In this document: piece by piece, positions 1 to 5,923 of the stretch
Layout: every line of letters starts with the position of its first letter
Numbering within the stretch: the first letter of the stretch is position 1
NCBI GenBank assembly: GCA_002373535.1
Contig: DFKL01000137.1
Span: 1-12,967, forward strand
Direction: 5' to 3'
DNA: 12,967 nucleotides
Origin: Prevotellaceae bacterium UBA3646
GTDB lineage: Bacteria; Bacteroidota; Bacteroidia; Bacteroidales; Bacteroidaceae
Notes under the pieces: generated by a model
The model's input: the letters and a program-made list of their open reading frames with translations, nothing else
Databases searched by the model: none
Told to the model about the DNA's origin: nothing
Translations under genes and position numbers: made by a program

Positions 1-497
1 GTTGCCGCTACTTCAAGTTCACCCATCCGCGCAGCGTAGTGACCAGCGGCGGATGCGGTACGATGGGATTTGGCATTCCTGCCGCAATGGGCGCGTGCTA
101 TGGGGCTCCGGAGCGTACGGTGTGCATGTTCTGCGGCGACGGAGGGTTCCAGATGACGATACAGGAACTGGGAACGATAATGGAGAACCGTATCCCGGTG
201 AAGATGATTCTGCTGAATAACAATTTCCTGGGCAATGTACGTCAGTGGCAGTACATGTTCTTCAACAAGCGCTATTCGTTTACTCCGATGACCAACCCCG
301 ACTACGAGAAGATAGCAGAGGGATACGACATCCCGTGCAGGACGGTGGTGGAGCGTGCCGACCTGGACGATGCCATAAGGGAGATGCTGGAGACGGACGG
401 GCCGTTCCTGCTGCAGTGTGCAGTGAAGGAGGAGGACAACGTATTGCCTATGACTCCCCCGGGAAGCAGCGTCGACGAGATGCTGCTGGAGGTGTAG
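1..497 (+). CDS. ilvB: Acetolactate synthase large (catalytic) subunit, 3' part
   Basis: Catalyses the thiamine-diphosphate-dependent condensation of pyruvate to acetolactate (or with 2-oxobutyrate to acetohydroxybutyrate), the first committed step of valine, leucine and isoleucine synthesis, in the cytoplasm with the small subunit encoded next. The frame is open from base 3, so the 5' end lies outside the window. About 164 codons remain, the C-terminal third of a ~560-residue enzyme, covering most of the TPP-binding domain. The segment SGGCGTMGFGIPAAMGA matches the acetolactate synthase signature. The TPP/Mg motif is visible as GDGGFQMT (GDG at 135-143) followed about 27 codons later by NNN (216-224). 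The next gene, ilvN, starts 66 bp downstream. The assignment is secure, except that substrate preference cannot be read from this part. Confidence 0.95.
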   Translation, partial: CRYFKFTHPRSVVTSGGCGTMGFGIPAAMGACYGAPERTVCMFCGDGGFQMTIQELGTIMENRIPVKMILLNNNFLGNVRQWQYMFFNKRYSFTPMTNPDYEKIAEGYDIPCRTVVERADLDDAIREMLETDGPFLLQCAVKEEDNVLPMTPPGSSVDEMLLEV

Positions 498-511
498 CCG
501 ACGAGGTCCGT

Positions 512-527
512 CGCCATGTGCATGGCG
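512..527. repeat. Short perfect inverted repeat between ilvB and ilvN
   Basis: CGCCATG-TG-CATGGCG is a perfect 7-bp inverted repeat with a 2-base centre, 15 bases after the ilvB stop codon. No T-run follows, so it is not a classical terminator. It could form a small intercistronic mRNA hairpin or be a dyad site, or it could be chance. Visible sequence only; function unknown. Confidence 0.4.
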
Positions 528-529
528 GC

Positions 530-592
530 AGACAATTGACAAACGACAGACTATAGAACAGATATGAGCAAGACAATTGACGAACATGACAG
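530..592 (+). repeat. Imperfect direct repeat across the ilvN start
   Basis: AGACAATTGACAAACGACAG (530-549) recurs as AGACAATTGACGAACATGACAG (571-592), 41 bases later. One copy lies before and one just after the ilvN ATG at 564. The second copy is coding (residues about 3-10 of IlvN). It may be a remnant of a local duplication that created or moved the start region. No function can be read from it. Confidence 0.4.
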
Positions 593-1427
593 TGTGCAGT
601 CTCCCGAGACGAAAACGGGTAGGGGGCGGTATTCTGAGTGTGGTGATTGCGATACCTGCGGCAAATGTGACGCCGTCGAACTGGAACTGCAGGGGTTTGA
701 CGAGGCTGTGCGCAAGGCTGCGGCCCTGGAGCGTGACTCGTATGAGAAGAACCTGCGGCGCGAGCGCAGCAAGACCTTGTGCCGGGACATGGCTCAGGGT
801 AACCAGCATGAGACGTTCAAGCGCAATGCGGTGGTCAGGCCTTCTGCGCCAGCCCATGAGGGGGCTATCGTAAGCAGTCATGACGGACTGACGCTTTACA
901 CGCTGATTATATACAGCGAGAACTTTGCCGGTATTCTGAACCAGATAACGGCGGTGTTTACACGCCGTCAGGTGAATATAGAGACCTTGAACGTATGTGC
1001 CAGCTCGACACCGGGCGTTCACAAGTATACGATAACCTGCTACTGTAAGCCGGAGATGGCCGAGATGCTGACCAAGCAGATAGAGAAGCGCATAGACGTG
1101 CTTCAGGCCAACTGTTTCCTGGACGACGAGATATTCATCCTGGAGACTTCGCTGATGAAACTGTCTTCGCCGATGGTGTTGGCCGACAAGGATATCTCGC
1201 GAATAGTGCGTCGCTTCGATGCACGTTTTGTCGAGGTGAATCCGATATATACGATAGTAGAGAAGACAGGAATTACCGAGGACGTGCTGGAACTGTTCCG
1301 CCAGCTGGATCAGATAGGATGCGTGCTGCAGTTCGTACGTACGGGCCGTATAGCGGTGACCAAGTCCAGCGTGGAGCGTCTGGACCAGTATATCGCAAAG
1401 CGGGAGGAAGATTCGCATTTTGTATAA
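564..1427 (+). CDS. ilvN: Acetolactate synthase small (regulatory) subunit with long Cys-rich N-terminal extension
   Basis: Regulatory partner of IlvB; in this family paired ACT domains bind valine and mediate feedback inhibition. The ACT core begins near residue 108 (LYTLIIYSENFAGILNQ, then RRQVNIETLNVCAS) and continues to about residue 180. A C-terminal regulatory domain follows to residue 280. The protein is 287 residues, whereas homologues I know are about 160-190 and begin close to the ACT domain. The extra ~105 residues hold four evenly spaced cysteines (C26, C29, C32, C35; C-x2-C-x2-C-x2-C) and then a charged, probably helical stretch (36-85). The ATG at 564 opens the frame. The only later in-frame ATG before the ACT domain is at codon 77, which would still leave about 30 extra residues and remove the Cys cluster. 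Codon use in the extension resembles the neighbouring genes, which supports translation. The core function is secure; the role of the extension is unknown. Confidence 0.9.
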   Translation: MSKTIDEHDSVQSPETKTGRGRYSECGDCDTCGKCDAVELELQGFDEAVRKAAALERDSYEKNLRRERSKTLCRDMAQGNQHETFKRNAVVRPSAPAHEGAIVSSHDGLTLYTLIIYSENFAGILNQITAVFTRRQVNIETLNVCASSTPGVHKYTITCYCKPEMAEMLTKQIEKRIDVLQANCFLDDEIFILETSLMKLSSPMVLADKDISRIVRRFDARFVEVNPIYTIVEKTGITEDVLELFRQLDQIGCVLQFVRTGRIAVTKSSVERLDQYIAKREEDSHFV

Positions 1428-1439
1428 AAACGGGGAGCT

Positions 1440-2201
1440 GTGGAGAAGATAGACAGTCATAATATATATGTAGAGCCGTTTCATGTCGATTTTACCGGAT
1501 ACATCTTCATGGGTGTGCTGGGAAACCACTTGCTGAATGCTGCCGGCAACCATTCGCAAAGGCGAGGGTGGGGGATAGGTGCGCTGAACGAGACCAGGCA
1601 TACCTGGGTGCTGAGCCGCTTGTCTGTCGAGATGACGCGTATGCCAGAGCAGTATCAGCATTGCACGATAAAGACGTGGGTCGAGAGTGTGATGCGGCTG
1701 TTTACTAACCGAAACTTTGCAATATTGGACGCTGACGGACAGCCGATGGGGTATGCACGCAGCGTGTGGGCTATGATTGACGTGGATACGAGGCGTCCAT
1801 GCGACTTGATGTCGCTGTATGACGGTGATATCCTGAGATACGTGGTGGACGAGGCGGATAATGTGTGCCCGATAGAAGGACACGGGCGCTTCCGCTTTCA
1901 TGATGCCAGGCTCGTGCGTACGCTGGATACCTATTACAGCGACGTGGACATCAACGGTCACGTAAACAGCATCAAGTACATAGAGCATATCCTGGACTTG
2001 TTCCCGCAAGAGGATTTCACGCGCGGCATAAGACGCTTTGAGATAGCATATAAGGCTGAGAGCTACATGGGCGACCGTCTTACCTTCTACATACAGAGGA
2101 ACGATGCCGACGGAAGCAATGACGTAGAGGTCCGCAAGAACGTGACGGAGGACAGTGCAGGCGACGTCGTGTGCCAGGCCCGTGTGATATTCAACGGGTA
2201 G
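1440..2201 (+). CDS. Acyl-ACP thioesterase (FatA/FatB type)
   Basis: Hydrolyses acyl-acyl carrier protein to free fatty acid in the cytoplasm. The 253 residues fit the double-hotdog family PF01643: hotdog one about 5-125 (VEPFHVDFTG, VLGNHLLNAAG, GYARSVWAMID) and hotdog two about 155-252. The plant-type catalytic set is present as D170-I-N172-G-H174 in DINGHVNSIKYIEH, with E207 in YKAES matching the Glu of the YRREC motif; the adjacent Cys is Ser208 here. The start is a GTG at 1440, 12 bases after the ilvN stop and preceded by GGGGAG, which can serve as a ribosome-binding site. The next in-frame ATG is codon 24 and would cut into the conserved N-terminus, so GTG is preferred. From memory, Bacteroides genomes also place this gene between ilvN and ilvC. 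Chain-length preference cannot be told. Confidence 0.9.
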   Translation: MEKIDSHNIYVEPFHVDFTGYIFMGVLGNHLLNAAGNHSQRRGWGIGALNETRHTWVLSRLSVEMTRMPEQYQHCTIKTWVESVMRLFTNRNFAILDADGQPMGYARSVWAMIDVDTRRPCDLMSLYDGDILRYVVDEADNVCPIEGHGRFRFHDARLVRTLDTYYSDVDINGHVNSIKYIEHILDLFPQEDFTRGIRRFEIAYKAESYMGDRLTFYIQRNDADGSNDVEVRKNVTEDSAGDVVCQARVIFNG

Positions 2202-2267
2202 CGGAACTGCCAGAGGACAGACAATGTTTAAATAAAAAGGAATAATCAACCAAAAACAAAATCAAAA

Positions 2268-3311
2268 ATGGCAAAGATGAATTTTGGTGGCGTTATCGAG
2301 GAGGTAATGACACGTGAGGAATTTCCGTTGGAAAAGGCTCGTGAGATTCTGAAGGATGAACTGATTGCCGTAATCGGCTATGGTGTTCAGGGGCCTGGAC
2401 AGGCCTGCAACCTGCGTGACAACGGATTTAACGTAATCGTAGGCCAGCGTCAGGGCAAGACCTTCGAGAAGGCTGTTGCAGACGGCTGGGTTCCTGGTGA
2501 GACGTTGTTCTCTATCGAAGAGGCTGCAGACAAGGCAAGCATAGTGATGTGCCTGCTGAGCGATGCTGCGGTAATGAGTGTGTGGCCGACATTGCAGAAA
2601 TATCTGACGCCAGGCAAGGCTCTGTATTTCAGCCATGGTTTTGCCATAACTTGGAGTGACCGCACGGGATGTGTTCCTTCGAAAGACATCGATGTCATCA
2701 TGGTTGCACCAAAGGGTAGCGGCACATCGTTGCGTACCATGTTCCTGGAGGGCCGTGGCCTGAACAGCTCGTATGCTGTATACAACGATGCCACAGGCCG
2801 CGCTTTGGATCGTACGTTGGCGCTGGGTATCGGTATCGGTTCCGGCTATTTGTTCGAGACGACGTTCCAGCGCGAGGCCATAAGTGACCTGACGGGTGAG
2901 CGTGGCTCTCTGATGGGTGCAATACAGGGTCTGTTGTCGGCGCAGTATGAGGTCCTGCGCGAGAATGGCCATACGCCTTCTGAGGCATTTAACGAGACTG
3001 TCGAGGAGCTGACTCAGTCGCTGATGCCTTTGTTCGCGCAAAAGGGCATGGACTGGATGTATTCAAACTGCTCTACGACGGCTCAGCGCGGTGCCTTGGA
3101 CTGGATGGGTCCTTTCCACGATGCGTGCAAGCCTGTCATTGAGAAGCTGTATGCTTCGGTAAAGTCAGGCAACGAGGCTCAGATTTCAATCGATGCAAAC
3201 TCGAAGCCTGACTATCGTGAAGGTCTTGAGAAGGAACTTGCCGCACTGCGTGACAGTGAGATGTGGCGCACGGCAGAGACCGTTCGACAACTGCGTCCCG
3301 AGAACAACTGA
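2268..3311 (+). CDS. ilvC: Ketol-acid reductoisomerase, class I
   Basis: Converts acetolactate and acetohydroxybutyrate to dihydroxy-acids by Mg-dependent alkyl shift and NAD(P)H reduction, the second step of branched-chain amino-acid synthesis. At 347 residues it is the short class I form. The Rossmann nucleotide loop is GYGVQGPGQACNLRDNG (37-53), and R61 and K64 in the following loop suggest NADPH (inference). The catalytic His is H123 in SHGF. Mg ligands are D207 and E211 (DLTGE), with E243 and E247 in the helical domain. The 66-base upstream gap is A-rich (AAAACAAAATCAAAAATG just before the ATG), typical of well-expressed Bacteroidales genes and lacking an SD. Ile codons here are mostly ATC/ATT (13 of 17), unlike the thioesterase before it, which fits high expression. 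It ends the operon, followed by the terminator array. Confidence 0.97.
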   Translation: MAKMNFGGVIEEVMTREEFPLEKAREILKDELIAVIGYGVQGPGQACNLRDNGFNVIVGQRQGKTFEKAVADGWVPGETLFSIEEAADKASIVMCLLSDAAVMSVWPTLQKYLTPGKALYFSHGFAITWSDRTGCVPSKDIDVIMVAPKGSGTSLRTMFLEGRGLNSSYAVYNDATGRALDRTLALGIGIGSGYLFETTFQREAISDLTGERGSLMGAIQGLLSAQYEVLRENGHTPSEAFNETVEELTQSLMPLFAQKGMDWMYSNCSTTAQRGALDWMGPFHDACKPVIEKLYASVKSGNEAQISIDANSKPDYREGLEKELAALRDSEMWRTAETVRQLRPENN

Positions 3312-3325
3312 CGAACACAGACTTA

Positions 3326-3349
3326 CCTCCTCGTTATGTAGCGGGGAGG
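3326..3349 (+). other. GC hairpin at the head of the repeat array
   Basis: CCTCCTCG-TTATGTAG-CGGGGAGG pairs over 8 bp (one T-G wobble) around an 8-base loop, 14 bases after the ilvC stop. Later units keep only CTCC/GGAG around the same loop. Probably the 5' half of the original 3'-end structure of the ilv mRNA, perhaps protecting it from exonucleases (inference). Confidence 0.55.
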
Positions 3350-3354
3350 ATATG

Positions 3355-3387
3355 AAAAAGCCCGACCGCTGTGACGGCCGGGCTTTT
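3355..3387. terminator. Bidirectional intrinsic terminator, unit 1
   Basis: An A5 run, then GCCCG-A-CCG, loop CTGTGA, CGG-C-CGGGC, then T4. The stem has one A-C mismatch, and the A and T runs extend the pairing. It is nearest to ilvC and should end the ilv transcript; on the minus strand the A-run becomes the U-tract for ppiD. Confidence 0.85.
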
Positions 3388-3426
3388 AGTATGTGACTGT
3401 CTCCGTTATGTAGCGTGGAGGATATG

Positions 3427-3458
3427 AAAAAGCCCGACCGCTGTGACGCTGGGCTTTT
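3427..3458. terminator. Bidirectional terminator copy, unit 2 (degenerate)
   Basis: The right arm reads GACGCTGGGC instead of GACGGCCGGGC. One base is lost and only GCCC/GGGC plus the A/T flanks still pair well. Probably the weakest of the four. Confidence 0.6.
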
Positions 3459-3497
3459 AGTATGTGACTGTCTCCGTTATGTAGTGTGGAGGATATG

Positions 3498-3530
3498 AAA
3501 AAGCCCGACCGCTGTGACGGCCGGGCTTTT
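3498..3530. terminator. Bidirectional terminator copy, unit 3
   Basis: Identical in hairpin sequence to unit 1: A5, GCCCG-A-CCG, loop CTGTGA, CGG-C-CGGGC, T4. Expected to work for both converging transcripts. Confidence 0.8.
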
Positions 3531-3569
3531 AGTATGTGACAGTCTCCGTTATGTAGCGGGGAGGATATG

Positions 3570-3601
3570 AAAAAGCCCGACCACTGTGACGGCCGGGCTT
3601 T
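3570..3601. terminator. Bidirectional terminator copy, unit 4
   Basis: The left arm has CCGACCAC in place of CCGACCGC, losing one inner pair, and the T-run is shortened to three. It is the first terminator met by minus-strand transcription leaving ppiD, and its A5 run gives that strand a U-tract. Confidence 0.7.
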
Positions 3602-3614
3602 AGTATGTGACTGT

Positions 3615-3632
3615 CTCACCGCGGACGGTGAG
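3615..3632. other. Perfect GC hairpin after the ppiD stop
   Basis: CTCACCG-CGGA-CGGTGAG forms a perfect 7-bp stem with a 4-base loop, 11 bases past the ppiD stop on the minus strand. No T-run follows on either strand, so alone it is not a full intrinsic terminator. It lies directly before terminator unit 4 and may protect the ppiD mRNA end or pause polymerase (inference). Confidence 0.55.
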
Positions 3633-3643
3633 TGACGAAGTGC

Positions 3644-5806
3644 TTAGTAGAACAGGTAGCGGTTGTCCTTGACATTGGCTTTCCTAAGCAGGTCCTGAAT
3701 CAGGATTCCGCTCTGGAAGATGTTGTAGGTAGCCATCTGCTCGAGCTGGGCCTCCTCGTCCTTCTTGTTGAACTTGGCGTCCTTCTGCTTGTTCACGGCC
3801 AGTACCTGATATGCGTATACTGCTGCATTGCCCTTGACTCCTGACCTGAACTCTCCTTGCTTCCGTGCTGTAATGCTGCCTGTGAGGGCTGGTTCTGGAG
3901 CGGAGAACTTGTTTACGTATGCTGTCTGTGCGAATGTTACGTTGCGCAGCGTGTCGGATACGGCTCCGGCAATCTTGCCTGCAGAGGCCAGATCCTTGAC
4001 TCCGTTCATCTTCTCCATAATCTTCTCTGCCTTCTTGTCACGCATCACGGCATCGGTAAGGTATTGCTTGACGCGCTCGTCATCCCATGGGTAGTAGCCT
4101 TTCTTGGTGATGTTGGTGAGAATGACGCACAGGAGGTTGTCGTTGTTGCCACACTCGTACAGCGGGCTGACGTCGCCAACCTTGGTGTCGTCCTTGAATA
4201 TCCAGCGCAGAGCCTCGCGTGTGCTGCCGACGTCGGCAACCTTGTATGTCGTAGAGGCTACAATCTCTTTCTCTACCATATAGCCGGCCTTCAGGGCTCC
4301 TGCCTCGATGTCGGCAGCATTCTTGCCTGCCAGGAATGAGGAGAAATCGTTGAATGCCTTGTTGTATGTGTCCTTTGAGAAACTGCGTGGGGTCTTGATG
4401 ACGGCAACGTCATACTTGGTCTCGAAGTTCCTGTTGTCACAAATCCTGACAATGCGTATAGGCTGGCCTTCCTGTGCAATCTTGTGTACGGAACCGACGG
4501 CAGCCGTAGTGATTGTCTGATACAGATTCTTGATATTGTCATCCATCTGGCGGCCTTCGTACTCGGCAGACGTAACCCATATCTTTGGACTTGTGTTGCC
4601 GTACTTGACAGCAATGGAGTCTATTACCGCACCGCCGTTGAGTGCCGTCAATATTGAGTCAGCACTTTTCTCTGCCGCTGCCCGGTCATTGCCTGGAACG
4701 ACAATCTGCTGGATTTCCACGCTGTCGGGACGGCTTACCTTTGAGATAAGGCGCACGATGTTGAGAGTGTTGTCTGCCGCATAGTAGTACGGTCCCTTTT
4801 GTGTACCTTCGGAGATGCTGTCCAGTTCTGCAGCAATGTCAGTAGGCAGTGCGCGCTTGCTGACAGGCAGTGCCGAGTATGGAACGGTACTCTTTGAGTC
4901 GCGTACGACTATTGCCGGGGAAACACCTTCGGCCAGTTGTGCGGCATATCCGTCCATCTCGCCCTCCAGGGTCTTGATGTCTTCCTTGCTGGCCTTCACG
5001 CCAACGCTGATGTACTTGATCTCGCGCAGTTCCTGTGGGTTTACGAACAGTTCCTTCAGCTCGTCATACTTGGCCTTCAGCTCATCGTCGCTGACCTTGA
5101 TGTCAGAATCCTTGACGCTTGTGTACGGAACGGCTGCCAGAACGACATCATACGAAGAAGTGCGTGCCTCGAAGTTCTTCTTGGCTATAATCTGGTTGCT
5201 GATCATGCTTGACGCAAGCAGCGTGGAGTATTTCTCCGACAGCAGATCGAGACGGATGTTCTTCTCGATGAACTTCCAGTACTTGTAGATGGTTGCAAAC
5301 TGTTCCTTCTGTTCTGTAGGAATATCTGCATTGTTCATAATCTCGCTATATTGAGACAGGAACTGCTTGAGCTGTGCGTAGTCGAACTGCCCCTTGTCGT
5401 TCACGAAGATTGTCTGTGCAAGCCGCTGGTGATTACCGGACTGAACTACCTGCTGGAGTTCTTTGTCCGTAACCTGAAGTCCAAGCTTCTCGGCTTCGTG
5501 TGCTATGACCTGATTCTGGACGTATGTGTTCCATACCTGTTCACGAACTTGGTGCATCTGCTCGTCCGAGAGGTTAGCCATAGCCGGATTGGTGACCTTA
5601 AGCACTTGCTGGTACTCGTCTACCAGGTCGTTGAATTCCTGTAGGCTGATGTTGTCGCCATAGATGCTTCCTATACGCTGGCGTGACTCTGTCTCACGGT
5701 ATGAGATAACGCGTACCAGTTCTTCGGCAATAAAGGCAAACAGGGCAAGACCTACGATTGCAATGATGAGTTTGCTCCAATTACGTACTTTCTGTAAAGC
5801 TGCCAT
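3644..5806 (-). CDS. ppiD: Membrane-anchored periplasmic folding factor, PpiD/SurA-type
   Basis: Assists folding of exported proteins at the periplasmic face of the inner membrane. The 720 residues begin with a short positive tail and one hydrophobic segment (about 12-33), which is not followed by a clear cleavage site, so the protein stays anchored. A SurA/PpiD-like helical chaperone region covers about 45-215 (VWNTYVQNQVIAHEAEKLGLQV is typical). A parvulin-like domain spans about 359-460, but the usual RASHIL start reads VEIQQIVV, the GDLGW-type segment reads SPKIWV, and the closing HII reads IRIVRI. The two histidines expected in active parvulins are therefore not visible. A long C-terminal region to residue 720 again looks chaperone-like. 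It has its own promoter and ends facing ilvC. Family assignment is firm; prolyl isomerase activity is doubtful. Confidence 0.88.
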   Translation of the reverse strand: MAALQKVRNWSKLIIAIVGLALFAFIAEELVRVISYRETESRQRIGSIYGDNISLQEFNDLVDEYQQVLKVTNPAMANLSDEQMHQVREQVWNTYVQNQVIAHEAEKLGLQVTDKELQQVVQSGNHQRLAQTIFVNDKGQFDYAQLKQFLSQYSEIMNNADIPTEQKEQFATIYKYWKFIEKNIRLDLLSEKYSTLLASSMISNQIIAKKNFEARTSSYDVVLAAVPYTSVKDSDIKVSDDELKAKYDELKELFVNPQELREIKYISVGVKASKEDIKTLEGEMDGYAAQLAEGVSPAIVVRDSKSTVPYSALPVSKRALPTDIAAELDSISEGTQKGPYYYAADNTLNIVRLISKVSRPDSVEIQQIVVPGNDRAAAEKSADSILTALNGGAVIDSIAVKYGNTSPKIWVTSAEYEGRQMDDNIKNLYQTITTAAVGSVHKIAQEGQPIRIVRICDNRNFETKYDVAVIKTPRSFSKDTYNKAFNDFSSFLAGKNAADIEAGALKAGYMVEKEIVASTTYKVADVGSTREALRWIFKDDTKVGDVSPLYECGNNDNLLCVILTNITKKGYYPWDDERVKQYLTDAVMRDKKAEKIMEKMNGVKDLASAGKIAGAVSDTLRNVTFAQTAYVNKFSAPEPALTGSITARKQGEFRSGVKGNAAVYAYQVLAVNKQKDAKFNKKDEEAQLEQMATYNIFQSGILIQDLLRKANVKDNRYLFY

Positions 5807-5846
5807 AGATTTATTGTTTTATTTGTTATTTCCAGGTGTCTGTGCC

Positions 5847-5861
5847 TGTGCATGATGCACA
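5847..5861. promoter_or_regulatory. 15-bp palindrome just downstream of the ppiD promoter
   Basis: TGTGCAT-G-ATGCACA is a perfect 7+1+7 palindrome. Given the -7 element at 5871-5878, transcription should start near 5864, so the site covers about the first 18 transcribed bases. That position suits an operator for a dimeric regulator; it could also be a 5' mRNA hairpin. The regulator is not identifiable from this window. Confidence 0.45.
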
Positions 5862-5870
5862 ATCAGCGTA

Positions 5871-5878
5871 CAAAGATA
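5871..5878 (-). promoter_or_regulatory. Bacteroidales -7 promoter element for ppiD
   Basis: Read on the minus strand the sequence is TATCTTTG, an exact match to TAnnTTTG. A clear TTG at -33 is missing; the 19 bases upstream are T-rich. The implied leader to the ppiD ATG is roughly 58 bases. It starts only 45 bases beyond the stop of the preceding gene, so ppiD is probably a separate transcription unit. Confidence 0.65.
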
Positions 5879-5895
5879 AGAAAAAATAGTAAATA

Positions 5896-5914
5896 TACCT
5901 TATCTATTAAGGTA
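5896..5914 (-). terminator. Possible weak terminator after the DUF21-CBS gene
   Basis: TACCTTA-5 nt-TAAGGTA is a perfect 7-bp stem lying 9 bases after the stop codon. On the minus strand it is followed by an AT-rich stretch that includes TTTTTT. The stem is AT-rich, so termination may be partial, leaving some read-through into ppiD. Confidence 0.4.
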
Positions 5915-5923
5915 AAATGTGGC

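Larger units (their letters stand above)
3326..3616. repeat. Four tandem ~72-bp units, each with a terminator-like hairpin
   Basis: The gap between convergent ilvC and ppiD is filled by four near-identical units. GTTATGTAG begins them at 3333, 3405, 3476 and 3548, giving periods of 72, 71 and 72 bp. Each unit has a CTCC...GGAG mini-hairpin around GTTATGTAG, then GGATATG, an A-run, a GCCCG...CGGGC hairpin, a T-run, and AGTATGTGAC. Units differ by a few substitutions and by one-base deletions in units 2 and 4. The simplest reading is amplification of one bidirectional terminator by tandem duplication. No protein gene is supported here. Confidence 0.92.

Noticed and set aside
564..884. A BCAA attenuation leader peptide as the explanation of the IlvN extension.
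   Set aside because: The stretch has no run of Ile, Leu or Val codons, is in frame with ilvN without a stop, and is not followed by a terminator-antiterminator pair.
2262..3041. A 259-codon open frame antisense to ilvC.
   Set aside because: It lies fully opposite a confidently identified ilvC, resembles no protein family, and is explained by the codon bias of the coding strand.
3354..3398. A 14-codon reading frame in the repeat unit (MKKPDRCDGRAFSM) behind a GGAGG that looks like a ribosome-binding site, present in units 1 and 3.
   Set aside because: One-base deletions in units 2 and 4 shift the frame while the hairpin shape is largely kept, so selection seems to act on the RNA structure, not a peptide.
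3326..3616. CRISPR array, because of regular repeats.
   Set aside because: Units are contiguous with no unique spacers, each holds a terminator hairpin, and no cas gene is near.
3386..3619. A minus-strand frame of 77 codons with an internal repeating peptide across the array.
   Set aside because: It exists because the 72-bp period is a multiple of three; it lies within terminator hairpins, has no promoter or start context, and its repeats are out of register where single-base deletions occur.
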